Source: Rothia gullae
GTDB lineage: Bacteria > Actinomycetota > Actinomycetes > Actinomycetales > Micrococcaceae
Direction: 5' to 3'
Assembly (NCBI RefSeq): GCF_024294905.1
Contig: NZ_JANCOC010000001.1
Span: 1-64,000 of the forward strand
Length of the DNA stretch: 64,000 nt
How positions within the stretch are numbered: the first letter of the stretch is position 1; each line of letters starts with the position of its first letter. Positions 48,668 through 59,600 of this stretch are shown here, piece by piece. The notes beneath the pieces are model-generated. The model did no database searches. It was not told the origin of the DNA and saw nothing but the letters and a program-made list of their open reading frames with translations. The translations under genes and the position numbers were made by a program.

Positions 48668-50467
48668 ATGCATATCACTCCATTCTCTTCCGGATGGGTG
48701 ACTACTGGCGGCACCCGACTGTCTTCTGAATCGGCACAGTCTCACGAATCTGAACAGAACCCCTCCTCGACTGCAGGGGAGCAAAAGCGCTCCTCTGTTT
48801 TTTCGCGCTTTAAGGTGCCTGTGCATTCTCTCACTCGCATTGGTGCAGCATGCCTTATTGCGACTTCCGCTATTCTTCCTGCCGGTCAGGTTGCGACCGC
48901 AGCCCCTGTTTCTCGGAGCGCTAGTGCTACCCCCTACCTGGTAGGTGCGGGCGCGGCGGATATTACCGGTGAGCCCGGTGAAGTCGGTTTCATGGGCTAC
49001 GGCGAGAGCTCTCAGAAAGGCAGCGGCGTGCATACTCGCCAGTATGCTCGTGCTTTTATTGCGGTGGATCGCGCCTCCGGTAAGCGCAACCTCATTGTTG
49101 TCCTGGACTCTCTGACTGGCTGGCAGTCCCTGCGTGATGAACTGGTCAAGCGTATCCGTGCAGAGTTTGGCTCCGCGTACGATGAGTCGAACATTATGAT
49201 TACCGCGACTCACACCCATGCGACCCCCGGTGGTATTACGCACCAGAGCCTGTACAACATCACCACTCTGGGCTTCCACCAGGACACTTTCAATGCTCAG
49301 GTGAATGGTTCGCTGAAGGCAATCCGCCAGGCAACTAAGGACCTGGCTCCGGGTAACCTGACGATTTCCTCTTCGAAGCTGACCGGTGTTGGTGCTAACC
49401 GTTCCCGCGAGGCGTTTAATCTGGATTCTCCCCAGCTGCGTTCTAAGTTGCCCGGCGGTACCGATCCGACCAATATGACTCTGCGTCTGGAGCGCAACGG
49501 TAAGACTCGTGCGGTGTTGAACTGGTATGCGATTCACCCGACTTCTTTGACCTCGAAGAATACTCTGATTTTGAGTGATAACAAGGGTTATGCGGAATAT
49601 CTGCTGGAGACTCAGGATCACGGCGTTGACCGCAATGTTCCCGGTAGCGGTGATGGTTTCGTTGCGGCGTTTGCAAATGCTAATGCTGGTGATGTTTCCC
49701 CGAATACTTGGTTGAAGCCTGGTCAGGGTCCCACCAATGACCAGTTCAAGAATGTGAAGATTCAGGGCGAGAATCAGGCTAATGCTGTGCGTTCTCAGCT
49801 TAAGAGCGCAGGTACTCCGGTGTGTAAGGGTCTGGATTCGCGTATTTCGTACTTCAATTTCTCGGGTATGAATGTGGACGCGAAGTACACCGGTAGTGGT
49901 CATAATGGGCGCACCTGCCAGGGCTTCCTGGGTACTCCGTTCGGTGCGGGTTCCACTGAGGATGGTGGCGGCGGTTGGGCTGTTTATAAGGAAGGCTCTG
50001 GTCGCCCCTCTATTTTGGGTACTTTGGTGTTCACTCCGAGTGCCGCGCAGACGCATTGCCAGCAGCCGAAGGGTATTCTCTTCTCTGCAAAAAATGGAAC
50101 GATCATTCAGGAAAAGTATCCGGTGCAGATTATGCGCTTCGGTGACTACTACCTGCTCGGTATGCCCGGTGAGTTCACTGGTGCGGTGGGTGTGCAATAC
50201 CGCCAGGATGCTGCAAAGCTCTCCGGTGTTCCCGAATCGCACATTATTCTGCAGGGCTACACCAACGCCTACGATTACTATGTGACGACCCCTGAGGAGT
50301 ATGACTCTCAGCGATATGAAGGCGGCGCGACCCTCTTTGGTTGTTATACCTCCGGCGCGTTCCGTCAGACCAATAATGTTGTTGGAACTTCGCTGAAGAA
50401 CGGTACGCCGCTGGGTATTGGCGACCATCCGAATGATCGTCGCCCGGTAGCCAGCCCTGCAGGGTAA
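48668..50467 (+). CDS. Secreted neutral/alkaline ceramidase, catalytic part (C-terminus lost by frameshift)
   Basis: Would hydrolyse ceramide to sphingosine and fatty acid outside the cell. The 599-residue frame has a long N-terminal region, a signal peptide (RIGAACLIATSAILPAGQVATAA, likely cleaved near residue 78), then the ceramidase opening YLVGAGAADITGEPGEVGFMGY. Zinc-ligand segments ATHTHATPGG and NWYAIHPTS, and NANAGDVSPN, are in place. The frame ends at a TAA (50465-50467) just after VASPAG, where an extra base moves the reading frame; the missing C-terminal beta-sandwich is found directly downstream. ATG at 48668 follows TGAAGGC. Whether the truncated enzyme folds is unknown; it should be regarded as probably inactive. 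Ceramidase is otherwise known in mycobacteria and skin or mucosal bacteria. Confidence 0.85.
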   Translation: MHITPFSSGWVTTGGTRLSSESAQSHESEQNPSSTAGEQKRSSVFSRFKVPVHSLTRIGAACLIATSAILPAGQVATAAPVSRSASATPYLVGAGAADITGEPGEVGFMGYGESSQKGSGVHTRQYARAFIAVDRASGKRNLIVVLDSLTGWQSLRDELVKRIRAEFGSAYDESNIMITATHTHATPGGITHQSLYNITTLGFHQDTFNAQVNGSLKAIRQATKDLAPGNLTISSSKLTGVGANRSREAFNLDSPQLRSKLPGGTDPTNMTLRLERNGKTRAVLNWYAIHPTSLTSKNTLILSDNKGYAEYLLETQDHGVDRNVPGSGDGFVAAFANANAGDVSPNTWLKPGQGPTNDQFKNVKIQGENQANAVRSQLKSAGTPVCKGLDSRISYFNFSGMNVDAKYTGSGHNGRTCQGFLGTPFGAGSTEDGGGGWAVYKEGSGRPSILGTLVFTPSAAQTHCQQPKGILFSAKNGTIIQEKYPVQIMRFGDYYLLGMPGEFTGAVGVQYRQDAAKLSGVPESHIILQGYTNAYDYYVTTPEEYDSQRYEGGATLFGCYTSGAFRQTNNVVGTSLKNGTPLGIGDHPNDRRPVASPAG

Positions 50468-50853
50468 GGTCGTTTACGATACCCCCATGTTTGGTATGCG
50501 TTACGGCCAGGTCACTCAGCAGCCTCGGGACGCTATTGCCGGCCGCGAAGAGGTAACGGCTCGTTTTGCTGGTGCTCACCCGAATAACAACATGCATTAC
50601 GACGGTAGCTACTTCGTGATTGAGCGTTGTGTGGGTAATACCTGGAAGTACTGCACAGCGGATAACAACCCGGATACCATTCTTTGAATGGAAGCGCATT
50701 GGCGTTTCGGCCTCTCAGGTGACGGTTCGCTGGAAGGTCCCGGCTAATACTCCTAAGGGGCAGTACCGCATCCGCTACTACGGCAATGCTAAGAAGAATT
50801 CGAAGACTATCACCCCGTTTGAGGGTCAAACTCGAGTCTTCCAGGTGGCGTAG
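50463..50853 (+). pseudogene. Detached C-terminal domain of the ceramidase
   Basis: Frame 3 from about 50463 reads GKVVYDTPMFGMRYGQV and on to DNNPDT, until TGA at 50685-50687. Frame 1 then resumes from about 50683 as FEWKRIGVSASQVTVRW and runs to the stop at 50851-50853. Both changes are +1 shifts (extra C near 50457 and near 50682). The combined product matches the C-terminal immunoglobulin-like domain expected of neutral ceramidases. No separate ribosome site is evident. Confidence 0.8.
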
Positions 50854-51516
50854 CCCAGCAGCCGCTGTGGTGGACCTATAACTGGATACTCCCTTGCGGG
50901 AGGCGGATGTAGCTACGCGCTCGCCTCCCGCATCTGTTGGGGTCGCCAAGAATCATTGAGAGGTTCTTGGCGGCCTTCTGCTTTAAATTGCGTCAAGGAG
51001 GCAATAGAAACAGAGGTGGTGGAGGAGGCAGCGGGGGAGCGGTAAATCCCAAAGATGTAATTTAAGTGAGGTAAATCATCAGCTTTTGCCCTTAGGTGGG
51101 GGCTTAAAAGCAAAGAATCCCCGCTCTGGCGCTAGATTAAGCGGGATTTAACCTGTATAGTCTTATCCGAAGTACTTGAGCTCGGTGCATAAGGATCCAC
51201 CTCCGGTGGGTTTTACGCGGGATATTTCCCGAGGGCGCGGGCATGATGAATCAATGGCAGTATGGATACCGTCCTTTGGTGTTGCTTTTTGCTGACGCCT
51301 AAATGCCATTTTTAAGCGTGCCCAAAAACTTTTTCACCTCTAATGGTGGGGAATTTTAGCCCTGAGAACTCGCCGAGATGTCGAGGAACCTATAGAACCA
51401 ACCGGATATGCATCCGAGCGTTTCTGATAACCGAGAGCACCCATCCAACGCGATGGGGGCCAGTAAGTTTATACGGGATTTTCTAACGAAGAACCCGATC
51501 AAGCAACGGAGAAAAC
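50854..51516 (+). other. Intergenic region before the str operon
   Basis: 663 bp without a gene. Two hairpins follow the ceramidase remnant: an 11-bp stem (50895-50905 with 50922-50932) and CGCCAAGAA/TTCTTGGCG (50944-50952 with 50964-50972), which may together end transcription. A probable promoter lies at 51133-51161, giving an unusually long rpsL leader of about 350 nt. This leader contains a CCACC/GGTGG hairpin with GTTTT (51197-51213) and other small stems. Confidence 0.6.
51133..51161 (+). promoter_or_regulatory. Probable promoter of the rpsL-rpsG operon
   Basis: TAGATT (51133-51138) and TATAGT (51156-51161) are separated by exactly 17 bp, a good fit to a housekeeping promoter. Confidence 0.5.
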
Positions 51517-51891
51517 GTGCCTACTATTCAGCAGCTGGTCCGCAAGGGCCGGACTCCCAAGGTCGTTAAGACCAAGGCGCCCGCACTGAAGGGCAACCCC
51601 ATGAAGCGTGGCGTGTGCACCCGTGTGTACACCACCACCCCGAAGAAGCCGAACTCGGCACTGCGTAAGGTCGCTCGTGTCAAGCTCAACGGCGGCGTCG
51701 AGGTTACCGCATACATCCCCGGTGAGGGCCACAACCTGCAGGAGCACTCGATTGTGCTCGTTCGCGGTGGTCGTGTGAAGGACCTCCCCGGTGTTCGCTA
51801 CAAGATCGTTCGTGGCGCTCTGGATACCCAGGGTGTTAAGGGTCGCGGCCAGGCTCGCTCCCGCTACGGCGCTAAGAAGGAGAAGAAGTAA
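51517..51891 (+). CDS. rpsL: 30S ribosomal protein S12
   Basis: Decoding-centre protein of 124 residues. [11 protein letters not shown] at the start and the conserved loops [19 protein letters not shown] and [29 protein letters not shown] are diagnostic. The Lys residues whose mutation gives streptomycin resistance (in PKKPNS and GRVKDLPG) are the wild-type ones. GTG start at 51517 with GGAGAAAAC upstream. Its TAA overlaps the rpsG ATG. Confidence 0.98.
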   Translation: MPTIQQLVRKGRTPKVVKTKAPALKGNPMKRGVCTRVYTTTPKKPNSALRKVARVKLNGGVEVTAYIPGEGHNLQEHSIVLVRGGRVKDLPGVRYKIVRGALDTQGVKGRGQARSRYGAKKEKK

Positions 51892-52361
51892 TGCCTCGTA
51901 AGGGTCCCGCTCCCAAGCGTCCCCTCGTAAACGATCCTGTTTACGGTTCCGCTCTGGTCACCCAGCTGATCAACAAGGTTCTGCTGGACGGCAAGAAGTC
52001 CGTCGCAGAGCGCATCGTCTACGGTGCCCTCGAGGGCGTCGAGAAGAAGACCGGTTCTGACCCGGTCGCAACCCTGAAGAAGGCTATGGACAACATCAAG
52101 CCTTCTCTCGAGGTTCGCTCCCGCCGCGTTGGCGGTGCAACCTACCAGGTTCCGGTTGAGGTTCGCCCCGGCCGTTCCACCGCTCTGGCTCTCCGCTGGC
52201 TCGTTGGCTTCTCCAAGCAGCGCCGCGAGAAGACCATGACTGAGCGTCTGATGAACGAGATCCTGGATGCATCCAATGGTCTCGGTGCCGCTGTGAAGCG
52301 TCGCGAGGACACTCACAAGATGGCCGAGTCCAACAAGGCCTTCGCACACTACCGCTGGTAA
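51891..52361 (+). CDS. rpsG: 30S ribosomal protein S7
   Basis: Primary 16S rRNA-binding protein of the 30S head, 156 residues. [20 protein letters not shown] at the N-terminus and the segment [20 protein letters not shown] are characteristic. The ATG shares its first base with the rpsL stop, so translation is coupled. A GC-rich hairpin (52374-52383 with 52395-52404) separates it from fusA. Confidence 0.98.
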   Translation: MPRKGPAPKRPLVNDPVYGSALVTQLINKVLLDGKKSVAERIVYGALEGVEKKTGSDPVATLKKAMDNIKPSLEVRSRRVGGATYQVPVEVRPGRSTALALRWLVGFSKQRREKTMTERLMNEILDASNGLGAAVKRREDTHKMAESNKAFAHYRW

Positions 52362-52373
52362 TTCTCCGTTTAG

Positions 52374-52406
52374 AGCCTGCCGAGTCGATTCGAGTCGGCA
52401 GGCTTT
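52374..52406 (+). terminator. Hairpin between rpsG and fusA
   Basis: A 10-bp perfect stem (52374-52383 with 52395-52404) followed by only TTT, so probably an incomplete terminator that lowers read-through into fusA. Confidence 0.5.
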
Positions 52407-52433
52407 CGGAGTATCTCATTTAGGGAGAATAAC

Positions 52434-54548
52434 GTGGCACTTGACGTGTTCACCGACCTTAACAAGGTCCGCAACATCGGTATTATGGCGCACATCGACG
52501 CCGGTAAGACCACCACCACTGAGCGCATTCTGTTCTACACCGGTATTAACCACAAGATCGGTGAGACCCACGACGGCGCTTCCACCATGGACTGGATGGC
52601 TCAGGAGCAGGAGCGAGGTATTACCATTACCTCCGCAGCAACCACCTGCTTCTGGAAGGACAACCAGATCAACATTATCGACACCCCCGGTCACGTCGAC
52701 TTCACCGTTGAGGTTGAGCGCTCCCTGCGCGTCCTCGACGGCGCAGTTGCTGTGTTCGACGGCAAGGAAGGTGTTGAGCCCCAGTCTGAGACCGTTTGGC
52801 GCCAGGCTGACAAGTACGATGTCCCCCGTATCTGCTTCGTCAACAAGATGGACAAGATGGGTGCTGACTTCTACTTCACCGTTCAGACCATCATCGACCG
52901 CCTGGGCGCACGTCCGCTGGTTGTTCAGCTCCCCATCGGTGCTGAGAGTGACTTCCTCGGTGTTGTTGACCTGCTCGAAATGAAGGCATACGTCTGGCCC
53001 GGCGACGCCAAGGGTGACGTGACCATGGGCTCCTCTTACGAGGTTCAGGACATTCCTGCTGACCTGGTTGAGAAGGCAGAGCAGTACCGCGCTGAGCTGG
53101 TTGAGGCTGTTGCTGAGGCTAGCGAAGAGCTCATGGAGAAGTACCTCGAAGAGGGCGAGCTGACCATCCCCGAGATTAAGGCTGGTATCCGTCAGCTGGT
53201 TATCTCCGGTGAGGCATTCCCCGTTCTCTGTGGTTCTGCATTCAAGAACCGCGGTGTTCAGCCCATGCTGGACGCTGTGATCGAGTACCTGCCCTCCCCG
53301 CTGGACGTTCCGGACGTTGTCGGTTCCAACCCCTCCGACGAGGAAGAGAAGCTGACTCGTAAGGCATCCGCTGAGGAGCCCTTCGCGGCACTGGCGTTCA
53401 AGGTTGCAGCTCACCCGTTCTACGGTCAGCTGACCTACACCCGTGTGTACTCCGGTACCGCAGCTCAGGGCCAGCAGGTTCTGAACTCCACCAAGGGTAA
53501 GAAGGAGCGCATCGGTAAGCTCTTCCAGATGCACTCCAACAAGGAGAACCCTGTTGAGGAGATCACCGCAGGTCACATTTACGCTGCAATCGGTCTGAAG
53601 GACACCACCACCGGTGACACCCTGTGCGACCCTGCACACCCGATTGTCCTCGAGTCGATGACTTTCCCCGATCCCGTGATCTTCGTGGCTATCGAGCCCA
53701 AGACCAAGGGTGACCAGGAGAAGATGTCCACCGCTATCCAGAAGCTCTCCGCTGAGGACCCCACCTTCACCGTTTCGCTGAACGAAGAAACCGGTCAGAC
53801 CGAAATCGGTGGTATGGGTGAGCTGCACCTGGACATCATCGTTGACCGTATGAAGCGTGAGTTCAAGGTTGAGGCTAACGTTGGTAAGCCTCAGGTTGCA
53901 TACCGCGAGACCATCAAGAAGGCAGTCGAGAAGGTCGACTACACCCACAAGAAGCAGACCGGTGGTTCCGGTCAGTTCGCAAAGGTGCAGGTCTCCTTCG
54001 AGCCCCTGCCCCTGGATGGCGAAGAGCTGTACGAGTTCGAGGACAAGGTCACCGGTGGCCGCGTGCCTCGCGAGTACATCCCCTCGGTCGATGCTGGTAT
54101 CCAGGACGCCATGAAGTTCGGTGTCCTCGCTGGCTACCCGATGGTGGGCGTGAAGGCAACCCTGATCGACGGTGCTTACCACGACGTCGACTCCTCCGAA
54201 ATGGCGTTCAAGATCGCTGGTTCGATGGTCTTCAAGGAAGGCGCTAAGCGCGCTAACCCGGTCCTGCTCGAGCCGCTGATGGATGTTGAGGTTCGTACCC
54301 CCGAGGAGTACATGGGCGACGTTATCGGCGACTTGAACTCCCGCCGTGGCCAGGTTCGTTCCATGGAGGACGCATCCGGCGTTAAGATCATCAAGGCTAT
54401 TGTGCCCCTGACCGAAATGTTCGGTTACATTGGCGACCTGCGTGGCAAGACCCAGGGTCGTGCAGTGTTCTCGATGACATTTGATAGCTACGGCGAGGTT
54501 CCCAAGAACGTCGCTGACGAGATCATCCAGAAGAGCCGCGGCGAGTAA
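52434..54548 (+). CDS. fusA: Elongation factor G
   Basis: GTPase that drives translocation on the ribosome; 704 residues. G1 loop AHIDAGKTT (about residues 19-27), G2 region [12 protein letters not shown]3 DTPGHVDF, and G4 NKMDKMGAD are all present, followed by the usual domains II-V ([21 protein letters not shown] segment as [18 protein letters not shown]). GTG start at 52434 with AGGGAGAATAAC before it. A terminator lies before tuf. Confidence 0.98.
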   Translation: MALDVFTDLNKVRNIGIMAHIDAGKTTTTERILFYTGINHKIGETHDGASTMDWMAQEQERGITITSAATTCFWKDNQINIIDTPGHVDFTVEVERSLRVLDGAVAVFDGKEGVEPQSETVWRQADKYDVPRICFVNKMDKMGADFYFTVQTIIDRLGARPLVVQLPIGAESDFLGVVDLLEMKAYVWPGDAKGDVTMGSSYEVQDIPADLVEKAEQYRAELVEAVAEASEELMEKYLEEGELTIPEIKAGIRQLVISGEAFPVLCGSAFKNRGVQPMLDAVIEYLPSPLDVPDVVGSNPSDEEEKLTRKASAEEPFAALAFKVAAHPFYGQLTYTRVYSGTAAQGQQVLNSTKGKKERIGKLFQMHSNKENPVEEITAGHIYAAIGLKDTTTGDTLCDPAHPIVLESMTFPDPVIFVAIEPKTKGDQEKMSTAIQKLSAEDPTFTVSLNEETGQTEIGGMGELHLDIIVDRMKREFKVEANVGKPQVAYRETIKKAVEKVDYTHKKQTGGSGQFAKVQVSFEPLPLDGEELYEFEDKVTGGRVPREYIPSVDAGIQDAMKFGVLAGYPMVGVKATLIDGAYHDVDSSEMAFKIAGSMVFKEGAKRANPVLLEPLMDVEVRTPEEYMGDVIGDLNSRRGQVRSMEDASGVKIIKAIVPLTEMFGYIGDLRGKTQGRAVFSMTFDSYGEVPKNVADEIIQKSRGE

Positions 54549-54563
54549 TTTTCGCGTCTCACC

Positions 54564-54606
54564 CGTGGGCCACGGGCTAAAAACCTGTGGCCCACGCCAA
54601 AATTTT
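54564..54606 (+). terminator. Rho-independent terminator after fusA
   Basis: A 13-bp stem with one G-U pair (54564-54576 with 54584-54596), 7-nt loop, then CCAAAATTTTC. Confidence 0.7.
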
Positions 54607-54747
54607 CAATTAAATCCATATTGAGAGCATGAACAGTTTCATCTCTGCGGCGTAATCCGCTATTGTAGACGCTAGACCGTTTTATAACGGGATGCGCCGG
54701 AGCGAAGATCCGCGTGCATGTTTTCAATCGTTCTAGGAGGAACACTC

Positions 54748-55938
54748 TTGGCTAAGGCTAAGTTCGAGCGCTCCAAGCCTCACGTTAACGTCGGTACCAT
54801 TGGTCACGTTGACCACGGTAAGACCACCCTGACCGCAGCAATCTCCAAGGTTCTGGCTGACAAGTACCCGGACCTGAACGAGAAGCGCGACTTCGGTATG
54901 ATCGACTCCGCTCCCGAGGAGCGCCAGCGCGGTATTACCATTAACATTGCTCACATCGAGTACCAGACCGAGAAGCGCCACTACGCACACGTTGACGCTC
55001 CCGGCCACGCTGACTACGTCAAGAACATGATTACCGGTGCGGCTCAGATGGACGGCGCAATCCTCGTGGTTGCTGCTACCGACGGCCCCATGGCACAGAC
55101 CCGCGAGCACGTTCTGCTCGCTCGCCAGGTTGGCGTCCCCACCCTGCTGGTCGCACTGAACAAGGCAGACATGGTTGACGACGAAGAGCTCCTCGACCTC
55201 GTCGAGATGGAGGTCCGTGACCTCCTCTCCTCGCAGGAGTTCGACGGCGACAACGCTCCCGTTGTTCGCGTTTCCGCACTGAAGGCTCTCGAAGGCGATC
55301 CCGAGTGGGTTGCTAAGGTCGAGGAGCTCATGGACGCAGTCGACACCTACATTCCGGACCCCGTGCGTGAGAAGGACAAGCCCTTCCTCATGCCCATCGA
55401 GGACGTCTTCACCATTACCGGTCGTGGCACCGTTGTTACCGGTCGTGCAGAGCGCGGTACCCTGAAGATCAACTCCGAGGTCGAGATTGTCGGTATCCGC
55501 CCGATTCAGAAGACCACCGTTACCGGTATCGAGATGTTCCACAAGCAGCTCGACGAAGCATGGGCAGGCGAGAACTGTGGTCTGCTACTGCGTGGTCTGA
55601 AGCGTGATGATGTTGAGCGTGGTCAGGTTGTCGTGGAGCCGGGCTCCATCACCCCCCACACCGAGTTCGAGGCAAACGTCTACATCCTCTCCAAGGATGA
55701 GGGTGGCCGTCACAACCCCTTCTACTCCAACTACCGTCCTCAGTTCTACTTCCGTACCACTGACGTGACCGGCGTTATCACCCTCCCCGAGGGCACCGAG
55801 ATGGTTATGCCCGGTGACAACACCGAGATGACCGTTACCCTGATTCAGGAAATCGCAATGGAAGAGGGCCTCGGCTTCGCTATCCGTGAGGGTGGCCGCA
55901 CCGTTGGTTCGGGTCGTGTTACCAAGATCATCAAGTAA
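54748..55938 (+). CDS. tuf: Elongation factor Tu
   Basis: Delivers aminoacyl-tRNA to the ribosome as a GTP complex. 396 residues. G1 GHVDHGKTT at about residues 19-27, DAPGHADY, and [10 protein letters not shown] for the G4 loop. The start is TTG at 54748, so the protein begins [26 protein letters not shown] is 6 bp upstream. An ATG 30 bp earlier in frame lies before the ribosome site and was rejected. The gap after the fusA terminator implies its own promoter. Confidence 0.98.
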   Translation: MAKAKFERSKPHVNVGTIGHVDHGKTTLTAAISKVLADKYPDLNEKRDFGMIDSAPEERQRGITINIAHIEYQTEKRHYAHVDAPGHADYVKNMITGAAQMDGAILVVAATDGPMAQTREHVLLARQVGVPTLLVALNKADMVDDEELLDLVEMEVRDLLSSQEFDGDNAPVVRVSALKALEGDPEWVAKVEELMDAVDTYIPDPVREKDKPFLMPIEDVFTITGRGTVVTGRAERGTLKINSEVEIVGIRPIQKTTVTGIEMFHKQLDEAWAGENCGLLLRGLKRDDVERGQVVVEPGSITPHTEFEANVYILSKDEGGRHNPFYSNYRPQFYFRTTDVTGVITLPEGTEMVMPGDNTEMTVTLIQEIAMEEGLGFAIREGGRTVGSGRVTKIIK

Positions 55939-56008
55939 TTGCCGTAAATTTACGACAATTCGCTAAAGATCTGCCGGAGAGATAATTCTCCATCAGGTAG
56001 CGATACTC

Positions 56009-56040
56009 AAGGACCCCCGCATCTGCGGGGGTCCTTTTGT
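56009..56040 (+). terminator. Rho-independent terminator after tuf
   Basis: A 12-bp perfect stem (56009-56020 with 56025-56036), 4-nt loop ATCT, and a T4 tract. Confidence 0.93.
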
Positions 56041-56543
56041 TATGCCCTTTTGAAGAAGTGGGGAGCTGAAGCTCTGTCTGCTTGTCTGCAACGGAACCTG
56101 CAACGGAACTGATACACAAAGCGGTCATGGGCGTTATAGCAGCTTCTGAGAGCCTCTGAGAGTCTTAGAGAGGAGCCGGAGAATAAAGCTGAAACTCACG
56201 GTAGAAAACGCCAAAGTTAAGGGTTACGAGAGTAACCTATGCTGTACAGCTGATATTTCTTCTGAGGAGCTTATCAAAGGCCTCCTGTGGCCCTGCGCTC
56301 CGACACCGGGGCTACAGTTACAAGCCCCGCAGCGAATCTTCTTATTTCCCTCGTATTGCGAAGCCCCACGGGGCCCCTCCGCGTAGAGGAATACTAGCCC
56401 CCAATATTATGTGACTTAGGCGCCGCACAAGCGCTCTTGCAGAGCACAAACTGAGCGGGTAGGGTGTGGGGAATCTGAGAAACGAAGAACCAGAGCTGAT
56501 TTCTGGGTGCGGAGAAAAACTAAAGCCGGCTGCTTGAGAGTAA

Positions 56544-56575
56544 AGAAAAACGGTTCCCAGCCCGAAGGCTGGGAA
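56544..56575 (-). terminator. Rho-independent terminator of the minus-strand membrane gene
   Basis: A perfect 12-bp stem CGGTTCCCAGCC/GGCTGGGAACCG with a 4-nt loop, preceded on the plus strand by GAAAAA, which gives a U-run for minus-strand transcripts. It lies about 90 bp beyond the stop of the gene at 56663-60082. Confidence 0.88.
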
Positions 56576-56662
56576 CCGCAATTCGAATGACTGCCCCTCG
56601 GAAGGGACATAGCCAATCCTACTACAGAATGCCGTAGGAATAGAACCTATGTGTGGTGATGG

Positions 56663-59600
56663 CTAGATGTTTTCCTCGTGGCGAGGCTGGTAGCCCTGCT
56701 GAGGATCCGGGGGCTGCTGCATCTGGACATTGCCCTTCGGATACATACCCGGCTGATCTTGAGTGTGCGGGAAATTCCCGAGCTGCTCAGAATCCTGGTG
56801 CGGAGCTGCGGCATCCTGCTTGTTCTGTCGCACCAGCAGACGCCAGATAACGCCGGCAATGAGCAGGATAGAGATAATCAGTAGGGTCAGCGGGTTCAGA
56901 CCGTTGAGCAAAATTGCCAGATCGAGGGTGACCAAGGCGGTTGCAATATAGGTCCAGACTTGGTCGAGCAGCAGAGCGCTCAGGAGAGTCAGAGCGATGC
57001 CGAGTACCAGCACCACAATATCCGGACCATCAGCAGGAACTGCCCACGTTACCAGGGTGAGAAATACCTGCAGGCCCAAAGCCCAGTACAGAGGAGAATC
57101 CGATATCTGCTCGTCTACAGGCCTCTTTGCGATGAAGTTCTTGAGAACCTTGGCAGTTACAACAGCCAACAGGATCAGGAGAGCAACCTCAATCATGATG
57201 CTCAGGGGATTGGACTTCGAATAATCAATGACTAGACGGGCGATGAAGAGGCTGAACGCCGTAGTGCAGACGGTCGGCAGGTTCTTCGCCTTGGTGACAG
57301 ACACGAAAGACAGAGCGCCTAGACCCCAGAGAAGTGCGTTGAGTTCTACCTGCTTGGGCTCAAAAACCAGCCCAACGAAAGTATAGAATCCCAGCACCGC
57401 CAGAGCGGGAATCATCAGCAGCGTATTGACCGGTGCATAGATACCCTGGCTCAGGGGGCGGCGAGACATGAAACGCGCGTAGGGGGCACCCAGCGGGCCG
57501 TACATCGGCAAATCAACCATCGTATTACCGACCGGGACAGCAATGCGAGGACGAACGTTTGCGTTCACACCGAAGACCTCGACCGGGAGCGTGACCTTCA
57601 GAACGAACAGGATAACGACGGCAATCAGAGCGTAGTAGCCCAGAAGAGTCATCACCATTGTGCTTTCCCTCGTGTTGAAGAGATTCCATAGAGAACCAAT
57701 GCAGAAAGTCGTGATACTGATGGAGGCACCAATCTGCATGCGGGGGATCCTGAAGATGAGTGCAAGTACCCATACGGCGATGAAGATCATCGGAGTTGCT
57801 ACTGCGAACAGAAGATTATCAAAGTCGCCAATGAAACGGCCTGCGCTCAGGATAGAACCAAGAGTAAAGAAAGTCGCTGCTGCATATGCCTCGTAGTTTC
57901 GCTTGGAGTACGCGTAGAGTAGCACGCTGCACAGCGCCTGAACCGCCAGCAGGGCAAGTACGAGGAAGTCTACAAGCGATTCCATCATATTGCCGCTGAT
58001 AGCGAGCAGAATGACAGACCAGCAGATGGGGAAACGCGCAACGGTGAGTAGCTCTGAACGAATCGAAGAGCCAGCCGGCATAAAGAAACCGAGTGCACCG
58101 TAGACGACGGTCAGGAGCGCCGGCAGTGCTACAGCAATGTATTCCTTCTGCAATCCGTACAGCAGGTAGTGTCGCGAGCCAATCGTCGCAATGATCAGAG
58201 TCGTGTAGAACGCGATACGGATGGAAGAGACAAGCGTAGAGCGGAAGGAACCAACGTCCGAAAGCCTCAGTGCGCGAGCCAGAATAAGAGCGCTCAGGAC
58301 GCTCAAAAAGAGGACGGCACCCGAGAAGAGAGGGAAACCAACCCAGAACCGGCCATGTGCTCCACCATCAACATGGTTAGCCACGTACCCAACGAAGAGA
58401 GCAAAAACGCCCAAGAACAGGTAGACCGACATTTCTACAAGACGGTAGCTTGCGTTCTGCGCTGCAACGCCCTGAGAGAGAACAAAAGTCAGTAGCGCAA
58501 TAGCGGTGCAGACCAACGCAAACATCAGAAGCGACTCAGAAGTCTGTATCTCAGGAATGAGAGCGAGGAAGAGCTGAATCATACCAATGGCATAACCGAT
58601 GTTGCTCAGTACCGCTCCCGCGGTACGTGCCTCGGGGGCCTTAGCGCTGACCAGATAGATGACTACTGCCGCGGTAAAGAAGAGGTAGAAAGTGCCCTGA
58701 TTGCCGGGGGAGGCATACATGCCAACAACTGGAATGAGCGCTACAAAACTCATGAGTAGCAGAGGCTGGATTGCCTTGCGGTACAACAAGAAACTCACAA
58801 TGCAGAGGACACCAATAACCCAGGGGGCAGGGAAGATACCTTGATTACCTTCTGCATAAGGAAGGAAAGCGCTCCAGCGCGTTGCGTATACAGGACTATC
58901 GGCAGCATGAGCAGTGAAGAAGGCGTCAATGAGAGCGAAGAAGGAGAAGAACACGCCGACGCATGCGTCAATTGCCGGCAACCACTCCATCTTGTGAGCG
59001 GGATGGTGAGGAGCTTCCTTCGCCCAGGGGATAGCCGGGGTGCTTTGCACCTGCTCGGGCTGTTCATCAGTAGCAGGAGCAGAACCAGCAATAGTCTTCT
59101 GCAGACGAGGAATAAATACGTAGGCAGAAATCAGGTTAACAACCAGAACCGAGACGAAGAAAATGCTGGGGAACCACGGGCCGTGATCCGAGTCCATTAT
59201 GAAGGAGAGAATAGACGCAATTGGGTAGATGCGTGCCTGGGCGTAGTAATCTGCCGTGCCGTTCAGCCACGTGAAAAGAATGGCATGCACAGACATGACT
59301 GCAAACGCAATACCCGCATCCGTGTAGCTCAGATCGTTGGTGAAGAAGAAAATAGCGATGGCAGTAGCCGGCACAAAAATGCGGGAAGCATCAACAAGAC
59401 CTTCCCGGATGCCCTTTGGAGCAGCATTCGGGGTAAAATGCAGAACCAAACCGAGAACGGTGGCAACTGCAGTGAGTGAAACGAAATACCAAACGAAAGG
59501 CAGAGCCGCTACCTTCGTAGCCGCCAACGAGTCCGAAACAATGAACGAAATCAGCAGGTAGGCCATCACACGGTTACGCATGAGGGCACAGGCTCCAACA

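Larger units (their letters stand above)
55939..56662. other. Intergenic region between tuf and the large membrane protein gene
   Basis: 724 bp between converging genes. It contains the tuf terminator (56009-56040) and the minus-strand terminator (56544-56575). Between them I see short repeats (TCTGAGAGCC near 56147 repeated as CTCTGAGAG) and small GC hairpins such as AGCCCCACGGGGC near 56362, but no convincing gene or known RNA. Confidence 0.5.

Noticed and set aside
56342..56616. Short minus-strand frames between tuf and the membrane gene
   Set aside because: They cover the terminator hairpin, lack start signals and look like chance frames.
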